A DNA stretch of 64,000 nt, taken from Desulfosporosinus sp049943955 (GTDB lineage: Bacteria; Bacillota; Desulfitobacteriia; Desulfitobacteriales; Desulfitobacteriaceae). The notes under the pieces were generated by a model. It was given only the letters and a program-made list of their open reading frames with translations, did not search any database and was not told where the DNA came from. Shown piece after piece: positions 58,768-64,000 of the stretch. Numbering within the stretch: the stretch's first letter is position 1; every line of letters starts with the position of its first letter. The stretch spans positions 124,001 to 188,000 of the forward strand of contig NZ_JBNFTW010000002.1 of assembly GCF_049943955.1 (NCBI RefSeq), read 5' to 3'. Both the position numbers and the translations under genes were made by a program.

Positions 58768-60635
58768 GCGTGGAGACCAGGAAGAAGTCATCTCAGCGGG
58801 GTCCCATGGGCGGTATGGGCGGCGGCCCCGGCGGTATGATGCAGGGGGGCGAAAAGGCTCGAGACTTCAGAGGTACCATGAGGAAACTATTAAATTACTT
58901 ACGTCCCTATCAGACAGCTATGATCTTCGTCATTATTTTTGCCGCAGCTAGCTCAGTCTTCTCTATTGTCGGCCCCAAAATACTAGGAAATGTCACCACA
59001 AACCTTTTTGAAGGTGCTCTAAGCAAGCTTTCCGGCAGTGGCAGCGGAATTGATTTTAATTATATTGGTAATACCATTCTCCTTTTGGCAGGCTTATATT
59101 GTTTAAGTGCTCTTTTCAGTTATGTCCAGGGCTGGGTTATGTCAGGTGTGGCTATGAAAGTCAGTTACCAGTTTCGCAAGGACATTTCAGAGAAAATTAA
59201 CCGTATGCCCTTGGGTTATTTTGAACGAACAAATCATGGCGAAGTGTTGTCTCGAGTTACTAACGATGTGGATACCCTCAGCCAAACACTAAATCAGAGC
59301 TTAACGCAGATTATCACTTCTGTAACAACGGTCCTTGGTGTGTTGGTCATGATGCTAAGTATAAGCTGGCTCTTAACCTTAGTAGCTTTCCTGGTAATCC
59401 CTTTGTCCATGATCATTATTATGATTATCATTAAATATTCACAGAAATACTTCAAGCTGCAGCAAGATTATTTAGGAAATGTAAATGGTCATGTGGAAGA
59501 AATGTATAGCGGTCATGTGATTATGAAAGCCTTTAATGGCGAGGAGAAGAGTGTTGAGAAGTTTGAAGGCTTTAATAGAAAATTATATAGGGTGGCCTGG
59601 AAATCACAGTTTTTGTCAGGTCTGATTATGCCCATTATGAGTTTTGTCGGAAACTTAAGCTTCGTTCTCGTTAGCGTTTTAGGCGGCTGGCTTGTCATCA
59701 AAAAGTCTATGCAGGTAGGGGACATTCAGGCATTTATTCAATATGTACGATCATTTACTCAGCCGATTACTCAATTGGCTAATATCTCGAATATACTCCA
59801 GCAAACGGCAGCCTCAGCCGAACGTGTTTTTGAGTTTTTAGCCGAGGAAAATGAAGTTCCGGAAAGCACTGATCCAGTTAAACTGGAGAGAGTGCAGGGG
59901 AGTGTGGAGTTCAGAGATGTACATTTCGGCTATGAACCAGATAAGATCATTATCAACAAATTTTCCGCTTATATAAAATCTGGACAAAAGGTAGCTATTG
60001 TTGGGCCGACGGGAGCGGGTAAGACTACGATCGTTAAACTTTTGATGCGTTTTTATGATGTTAACGATGGCACAATTTTGGTCGATGGACATGACATCCG
60101 CGACTTCAGCAGGCATGATCTGCGTTCTTTATTTGGGATGGTTCTTCAGGATACCTGGCTTTATAATGGAACTATTATGGAAAATATCCGTTATGGCCGA
60201 CTCGAGGCAAGTGATCAGGAGGTAATGGAAGCGGCGAAGGCCGCACGCGTCGATAGTTTCGTTCATACACTGCCGAAGGGTTATAATATGGTACTCAACG
60301 AGGAGGCTTCTAATGTCTCGCAAGGGCAAAAACAACTCTTGACTATTGCCCGAGCCATCTTGGCTGATCCCAAAATACTTATTCTCGATGAGGCCACCAG
60401 TTCTGTCGATACCCGGACGGAAGTCGAAATTCAAAAGGCTATGGATCACCTTATGGAAAACAGAACGAGTTTTATTATTGCCCATCGTTTATCAACAATC
60501 CGCGACGCGGATTTGATTCTCGTCATGAACCATGGTGATATCATAGAACAGGGGCACCACAAGGAGCTTCTGGCAAAAGGCGGCTTTTACGCTAACCTTT
60601 ACAATAGCCAGTTTGAGGCTGCTGAAGCTGGCTAA
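58764..60635 (+). CDS. ABC exporter subunit, canonical-site half (YheH-like)
   Basis: 623 residues from ATG 58764, behind AAGGAGG, overlapping the previous gene by four bases. N-terminal 45 residues are a Gly/Met-rich stretch (RGPMGGMGGGPGGMMQGG) of low complexity before six membrane helices (about 60-345). NBD: Walker A GPTGAGKTTIVKLL, signature NVSQGQKQLLTIARAI, Walker B ILILDEATSSVD with the catalytic Glu and the switch His in IIAHRLSTI. It pairs with the preceding degenerate-site subunit to give one consensus and one degenerate ATP site. Terminator downstream. Confidence 0.94.
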   Translation: MSVETRKKSSQRGPMGGMGGGPGGMMQGGEKARDFRGTMRKLLNYLRPYQTAMIFVIIFAAASSVFSIVGPKILGNVTTNLFEGALSKLSGSGSGIDFNYIGNTILLLAGLYCLSALFSYVQGWVMSGVAMKVSYQFRKDISEKINRMPLGYFERTNHGEVLSRVTNDVDTLSQTLNQSLTQIITSVTTVLGVLVMMLSISWLLTLVAFLVIPLSMIIIMIIIKYSQKYFKLQQDYLGNVNGHVEEMYSGHVIMKAFNGEEKSVEKFEGFNRKLYRVAWKSQFLSGLIMPIMSFVGNLSFVLVSVLGGWLVIKKSMQVGDIQAFIQYVRSFTQPITQLANISNILQQTAASAERVFEFLAEENEVPESTDPVKLERVQGSVEFRDVHFGYEPDKIIINKFSAYIKSGQKVAIVGPTGAGKTTIVKLLMRFYDVNDGTILVDGHDIRDFSRHDLRSLFGMVLQDTWLYNGTIMENIRYGRLEASDQEVMEAAKAARVDSFVHTLPKGYNMVLNEEASNVSQGQKQLLTIARAILADPKILILDEATSSVDTRTEVEIQKAMDHLMENRTSFIIAHRLSTIRDADLILVMNHGDIIEQGHHKELLAKGGFYANLYNSQFEAAEAG

Positions 60636-60641
60636 TGGTAA

Positions 60642-60667
60642 GAGGCTCTTGATTGCTCAAGAGCCTC
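60642..60667. terminator. Bidirectional terminator
   Basis: GAGGCTCTTG (60642-60651) pairs with CAAGAGCCTC (60658-60667), between the exporter operon and the convergent EamA gene. Confidence 0.8.
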
Positions 60668-60705
60668 CTTAGACTTTCCCGGCTGAACGGCATTTTTAAA
60701 TACAG

Positions 60706-61578
60706 TTATGGTTCTCTAATAACCAATAAAACTCCGGAAAGTATTAAAACTGAACCTATCACAAATGGGAGCCCCACGTGTTCGCCGAGAAAAAGCCAGC
60801 CCAACAAAGTCCCTGATAGGGGCTGGAAGAAGAAAAAGAGACTTCCGCTAGCGGCCTCGACCATCTGCAGGCCTTTGTTCCACAAAAAGAAAGCAAGAGC
60901 AGTAGAAACAATGCCAAGATACAAGATTCCACCCCAGATCGCGGGACGGGCCATGACAGCGACCGGAATTTGGCTTGCCTGAGAAGCCGCAAAAGGGGTA
61001 ATAATTATTGTTGCTATAAAAATCGCATAGGTCGTAACAACAAGTTGAGAGTAAGTGCCGGGAACTCGTTTTATGAGTACAGACATTAAGGCCCAAGTTA
61101 CTGCTGCAACGCCTAAGATTAGTCCTCCAAGCTGATACGTTTTACTAATATCTCCGATTCCAACAATGCACAAGACGCCAATGGTTGCCAAAAGCACCGA
61201 GAGTCCTTTGCGCAAGGTCATTGTTTCCTTTAGCAAGAGACGAGCGAATATAACCATGAAGGCCGGAGTTGCTGAGGTAATAATAGCCCCCATCTGAGCC
61301 GTAGCTAGTTTTGTTCCCAGAAATTGAGTCCAGATCGATAGGGCATAGCCTGTTATCCCAATCATCAGAATTAAGGGGATGTCACGCTTACTTATGCGCC
61401 AAGATTGATGAGTTAGGACTGCCATAGCTGAGAGCACGAGGAGCGCGATTATATAGCGCAGCCACACTAACTCTAAGGGTGGTATGACGCTAAGAACCAC
61501 TTTGCTAATGACATACATACCTCCCCAAATTGTCGCAGCTAAAGCTAAATATATAGAGCCTAGTTTATTTTTGGACAT
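60706..61578 (-). CDS. EamA-family (DMT) transporter
   Basis: 290 residues from ATG 61578 with GGAGGG before it. Ten predicted helices in two EamA repeats: NKLGSIYLALAATIWGGMYVISK opens helix 1 and LAFFLWNKGLQMVEAASGSLFFFFQPLSGTLLGWLFLGE is the conserved second-half motif. Exporter of amino acids or metabolites; substrate not determined. Its leader on the minus strand carries a terminator-like hairpin, a 17-codon ORF with a strong ribosome binding site and a hairpin at the gene's own site, so translation or transcription may be attenuated. Confidence 0.9.
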   Translation of the reverse strand: MSKNKLGSIYLALAATIWGGMYVISKVVLSVIPPLELVWLRYIIALLVLSAMAVLTHQSWRISKRDIPLILMIGITGYALSIWTQFLGTKLATAQMGAIITSATPAFMVIFARLLLKETMTLRKGLSVLLATIGVLCIVGIGDISKTYQLGGLILGVAAVTWALMSVLIKRVPGTYSQLVVTTYAIFIATIIITPFAASQASQIPVAVMARPAIWGGILYLGIVSTALAFFLWNKGLQMVEAASGSLFFFFQPLSGTLLGWLFLGEHVGLPFVIGSVLILSGVLLVIREP

Positions 61579-61588
61579 TTAAGTTCCC

Positions 61589-61626
61589 TCCGTCTTCAAT
61601 GAAATTAAGTCCTTATTCCAGACGGA
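61589..61626 (-). promoter_or_regulatory. Hairpin overlapping the EamA ribosome binding site
   Basis: On the minus strand TCCGTCT (61626 to 61620) pairs with AGACGGA (61595 to 61589), which overlaps the GGAGGG ribosome binding site of the EamA gene. Confidence 0.45.
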
Positions 61627-61650
61627 AGATGCATAATCCACTTCGATCCG

Positions 61651-61704
61651 TCAGGATAGAAGGGCTGCGGGAACATCATTTTCAAACAGTGGTGCTGAAA
61701 ACAT
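61651..61704 (-). CDS. 17-residue leader peptide (uORF) upstream of EamA gene
   Basis: ATG 61704 lies nine bases after the excellent GGAGGTGAATT ribosome binding site and encodes MFSAPLFENDVPAALLS. It stops 72 bases before the EamA start. A ribosome translating it would reach the region that forms the hairpin at the EamA ribosome binding site. It is a candidate translational or transcriptional leader. Confidence 0.5.
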   Translation of the reverse strand: MFSAPLFENDVPAALLS

Positions 61705-61720
61705 GCCAATTCACCTCCGT

Positions 61721-61755
61721 AAAAAGAAAATTCGCCTTTACAGGCCAATTTTCCT
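61721..61755 (-). terminator. Attenuator-like terminator in EamA leader
   Basis: On the minus strand GAAAATT(G)GCC pairs with GGC(G)AATTTTC with one internal mismatch (61753-61743 with 61736-61726), followed by a T5 run (61725-61721). No gene lies upstream on that strand, so it would stop leader transcripts before the uORF. Confidence 0.5.
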
Positions 61756-61875
61756 CTGAACTGTTAAATTAAACTTGTATAATGATGATTTTAAAATTGT
61801 TCATAGACTTGAAAATAACTTAAGGCAAAATATTCACTATATTTTTATTAGTTTCAACTTTTAATTACATTATTA

Positions 61876-61884
61876 TGCTATAAT
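61876..61884 (+). promoter_or_regulatory. Extended -10 promoter for the riboswitch transcript
   Basis: ATGCTATAAT gives a TGn extended -10 with TATAAT at 61879-61884. No good -35; a start near 61891 would put the riboswitch P1 stem at the 5' end of the transcript. Confidence 0.6.
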
Positions 61885-61895
61885 ATACACCAAAA

Positions 61896-61996
61896 GACAA
61901 AGGCAAACTTGGTGAAAACCAAGGACGCAAAGCCACGGGTCTTTCTTCATGAGGAAGATAGCCGGGTTGCAGAAAATGGTAAGAAACGTCTTTGTC
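61896..61996 (+). promoter_or_regulatory. Cyclic di-GMP-I (GEMM) riboswitch
   Basis: Conserved bases GGCAAACttGGtGAAAaCC then GGACGCAAAGCCACGGGtC and AGCCGGGTTGC form the two-helix aptamer of class I c-di-GMP riboswitches, including the GAAA tetraloop at 61913-61916 and the tetraloop-receptor bases. P1 is GACAAAG (61896-61902) with CTTTGTC (61990-61996). It precedes cheW and a soluble chemoreceptor, so second messenger level controls chemotaxis gene expression. Confidence 0.93.
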
Positions 61997-62026
61997 GTCG
62001 AGAATATCCTATCTTGGCGATTTTTT
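61995..62026 (+). terminator. Expression-platform terminator of the riboswitch
   Basis: TCGTCGAGA (61995-62003) pairs with TCTTGGCGA (62012-62020), counting two G-U wobbles, followed by TTTTTT. Its 5' arm shares two bases with the 3' strand of P1, so a bound aptamer could compete with it; the direction of control (on or off) cannot be proved by inspection. Confidence 0.75.
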
Positions 62027-62083
62027 CTTTCTTGGTAAAGGAGTGATAATAAGAATTTAAAAATCCTGAAGGGAGTGAATTGT

Positions 62084-62524
62084 ATGAGTTCTCTGCAGCT
62101 AGTTGTTTTTAGATTGGGTGATGAAGAATATGCCTTGGAAATTACTTTTGCTCAGGAGATCATTCGAATTCCGGAAAGAATAACTAAAATGCCTTATTTG
62201 CCTTCCTACATAGAAGGAATGATTGACCTGAGAGGTAAGGCAATTCCAATTATTGACTTAAAAAAGCGATTTGGTGTTGAACAATCTGAGCGAGGTGTTG
62301 ACAGCCGTTTGCTTATTTTGAACATAGAGAATGTAGGAATTGGGATAATTGTGGATGATGTCTCAGAAGTTATAAAGGTCGAAGAACAATCGATTGAAAG
62401 ACTTAATGCAGAACTATCGAGTCTTGGAAGCAGCAAAGTGCAAGGTGTTGTTCGGATTGACGAGCGTTTGATTCTTTTGTTGAACGGGCTGAATTTTAAG
62501 GCTGAAGTTTTAACGAGCAGATAG
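62084..62524 (+). CDS. cheW: CheW-like chemotaxis coupling protein
   Basis: 146 residues from ATG 62084 after GGGAGTG; a GTG at 62075 is also open. The fold is CheW over its whole length: LVVFRLGDEEYALEITFAQEIIRIP, MIDLRGKAIPIIDLKKRFG, LLILNIENVGIGIIVDDVSEVIKVEE, and VQGVVRIDERLILLLN. CheW bridges chemoreceptors to CheA. It lies 19 bases before the soluble chemoreceptor, in one c-di-GMP-controlled transcript. Confidence 0.92.
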   Translation: MSSLQLVVFRLGDEEYALEITFAQEIIRIPERITKMPYLPSYIEGMIDLRGKAIPIIDLKKRFGVEQSERGVDSRLLILNIENVGIGIIVDDVSEVIKVEEQSIERLNAELSSLGSSKVQGVVRIDERLILLLNGLNFKAEVLTSR

Positions 62525-62543
62525 GGACGGGAGTGATTTAAAG

Positions 62544-63692
62544 ATGATAGCTTTAGCGGGTGTTGAGGCGTGTAAGATCATGGCTGGATTTATGGCCGAT
62601 TTAATACCAGGCGGAGTACTGTTCGGAGTTGTGGAACATGACACCTTTGTTTGGGTGAAGACCTCTGAGTCGTTTACGTTAGACATTTTTCAGGTTGGCA
62701 AGAGGTTAAAGGAAGATACAACGACGGTGCAGGCAATGCAGAAAAAGAAGGTTCTAACGCAAAATATTCCCCGTACGGTTTATGGCATGAGAGTAGTTAT
62801 CGTCTCAATTCCTATCATCGATGATAAAGGAGATGTCTGGGGTGCATTCACCATAGCATTCCCTAAATTACACCCCGTAGCTGCCGCTTTTAGAGATTTT
62901 GCTCCAATTTTAGCTGAGATGTTCCCTGAAGGGGCTTATATATATATGTCAGATTTAACGAAGATCGCTTATGCACAGGCCTCGGAGAAATTTGACATGC
63001 CGTCAATAGCAGTAGGCTATGAACTAAGGGAAACAGATATCGCGTATCGGGCGCTGCAAACTAAAAAACCAATTATTGAAGAAATTGACGCTTCAAAATA
63101 CGGGCAGCCACTAACTATTGCCAATTTTCCCTTGTATGATGATGAACGTAAAAATCTCGTTGCAACTCTGGGGATTGTGACACCGAAAAAAACGGCAGTT
63201 ACCCTGCGTGAAATGTCAATCAACTTAGAAAGCAGTCTTGAAGGTATAGCCGCCGCCATAGAGGAGCTTTCAGCCTCAGCGACGGAAATACACACCAATG
63301 AAGGGGAACTTAATACTGATATTAAAGGGATAATAAATGTTTCAGAAGAGATTAATGAGGTATCGGCTTTTATTAAAGAAATTGCTGATGAAACGAAAAT
63401 GTTAGGATTGAATGCAGCTATCGAAGCAGCCAGAGCCGGAGATGCAGGCCGCGGTTTTGGCGTAGTTGCTGAGGAAATAAGAAAACTCTCTGCTCAATCA
63501 AAGAGCACGGTTCCCAGAATTAAACAATTAACTGATACAATAAAGCAGAAAGTTGAAGAAGCGAGCCGAAAAAGTAATATCTCCTTAGATGCCAGTCAAG
63601 GACAAGCGGCTGCCTCGGAAGAGATTTCTGCAAGCATCGAAGAAATCACTTCCATGTCAATGGAATTAAGCAATCTCGCCAAAACTTTATAG
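62544..63692 (+). CDS. Soluble chemoreceptor (no membrane segment)
   Basis: 382 residues, ATG 62544 after GGGACGGGAG. There is no signal or membrane helix. Residues 1-210 form two related alpha/beta sensor halves (VLFGVVEHDTFVWVKTSESF, then KKPIIEEIDASKYGQPLTIANFPLYDDE) of no recognised family, perhaps a cytosolic PAS/Cache-like pair. Residues 215-382 are a short signalling coiled coil with the normal tip ETKMLGLNAAIEAARAGDAGRGFGVVAEEIRKLSAQ. Its place after cheW and a c-di-GMP riboswitch suggests it reports an internal state to the flagellar system. Confidence 0.88.
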   Translation: MIALAGVEACKIMAGFMADLIPGGVLFGVVEHDTFVWVKTSESFTLDIFQVGKRLKEDTTTVQAMQKKKVLTQNIPRTVYGMRVVIVSIPIIDDKGDVWGAFTIAFPKLHPVAAAFRDFAPILAEMFPEGAYIYMSDLTKIAYAQASEKFDMPSIAVGYELRETDIAYRALQTKKPIIEEIDASKYGQPLTIANFPLYDDERKNLVATLGIVTPKKTAVTLREMSINLESSLEGIAAAIEELSASATEIHTNEGELNTDIKGIINVSEEINEVSAFIKEIADETKMLGLNAAIEAARAGDAGRGFGVVAEEIRKLSAQSKSTVPRIKQLTDTIKQKVEEASRKSNISLDASQGQAAASEEISASIEEITSMSMELSNLAKTL

Positions 63693-63708
63693 TTGTTTTC
63701 TTTTTTAG

Positions 63709-64000
63709 CTAATGCTTTATTTCCTGGCGGACCTGTTCAATTTTATTAGACGCTGAGACAAGATCTTCTTTGCTATTTTTTAATTGAGACTTACTCAGAT
63801 CACCGGTACTGCTCAAACTATCGTTTAGTTCAAATAGCGATGCTGTGAGCAATCTGGCTGCTTCGGTTAAATCAATGATCATTTGGCTGTTCTGGGATGA
63901 TTGTTTTAGAGCATTAGCATTCAGGTAGTCAGTGGAGGAAAACTGATATAATTTATCTAATGTGGCTGTTATTTGTTTCTTATTGATTTCTTTTGAAGCT
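63709..64000 (-). CDS. Hypothetical helical protein, C-terminal part
   Basis: The frame is open from the right edge of the window to a TAG stop at 63709-63711, 97 codons. It reads ASKEINKKQITATLDKLYQF, then QMIIDLTEAARLLTASLFEL and SKEDLVSASNKIEQVRQEIKH. The heptad-like helices suggest a coiled-coil or MCP-neighbour protein of unknown function; the start lies outside the window. Confidence 0.55.
   Translation of the reverse strand, partial: ASKEINKKQITATLDKLYQFSSTDYLNANALKQSSQNSQMIIDLTEAARLLTASLFELNDSLSSTGDLSKSQLKNSKEDLVSASNKIEQVRQEIKH

Noticed and set aside
60653..60982. 109-codon plus-strand ORF after the exporter
   Set aside because: It is the reverse shadow of the EamA gene and starts within the terminator.

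Overview
The window reads as a low-GC (about 40 percent) chromosome segment of a spore-forming Clostridia, most like the Desulfosporosinus/Desulfitobacterium group of Peptococcaceae. The pointers are the strong AGGAGG ribosome binding sites with many TTG/GTG starts, a DUF1657 protein, corrinoid/UroD-type methyltransferase genes, CWB2 cell-wall proteins, many chemoreceptors and a c-di-GMP-I riboswitch. The genus is an inference. No rRNA, tRNA, CRISPR array or intact insertion sequence was seen.

Layout. 1-2.4 kb: small and decayed genes (DoxX-like fragment, DUF1657, a frameshifted PilZ gene, a Pro-rich protein with a decayed copy of itself upstream). 2.4-4.5 kb: a chemoreceptor pointing away from the next block. 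5.0-19.6 kb: one co-directional run of 18 genes encoding a glycyl-radical bacterial microcompartment (BMC). Every active-site residue I can place in the glycyl radical enzyme (Tyr211, Asp219, Phe398, Cys492, Glu494, Thr505, Gly824) sits at a constant +3 offset from choline trimethylamine-lyase CutC, so this is a choline-degrading (cut) compartment. CutC, activated by CutD, would split choline to trimethylamine and acetaldehyde. The second aldehyde dehydrogenase and PduL would then give acetyl-CoA and acetyl phosphate. Eight shell genes (six hexamer-type, one tandem trimer, one pentamer) form the shell. A PduS-like flavo/Fe-S protein, a PduT-like shell protein with Cys38 and a GrpU-like shell protein with a pore-region Cys could carry electrons across it. 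The first aldehyde dehydrogenase has Ser in place of the catalytic Cys. No alcohol dehydrogenase, transporter or regulator lies inside the run.

19.6-27.6 kb: a LysR regulator, an EamA transporter and a small winged-helix protein on one strand. Divergent from them are an MFS transporter and a type I phosphodiesterase, then an unusual thioredoxin and thioredoxin-reductase-like pair. The LysR/MFS gap carries several palindromes. 27.6-31.3 kb: two divergent surface proteins sharing a C-terminal module that is tandemly repeated in one of them. 31.6-35.4 kb: DUF3786, a possible tiny S21-like ORF, an efflux-pump remnant, a corrinoid protein and a UroD-type methyltransferase broken by a one-base frameshift. 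36.2-41.3 kb: a type III restriction-modification pair whose Res subunit lacks its C-terminal nuclease region, followed by an XRE regulator/membrane protein pair. 41.5-47.5 kb: housekeeping and small genes (PII, dipeptide epimerase, DUF2500, Psd, nitroreductase, two small Cys/TM proteins). 47.7-64 kb: signalling (hybrid kinase, GGDEF-EAL-CBS-GGDEF protein, chemoreceptor, riboswitch-controlled CheW and soluble chemoreceptor), an ABC exporter heterodimer preceded by a heptamer tandem repeat, and an EamA gene with a leader that looks attenuated.

The most noteworthy points are the divergent, probably Cys-less aldehyde dehydrogenase and the corrinoid-type EutT-like protein kept inside a B12-independent choline compartment, the thioredoxin reductase that lacks the usual NADPH signature, the palindromes at the LysR divergon, the c-di-GMP control of chemotaxis genes, the EamA leader with uORF, and the heptamer repeat.
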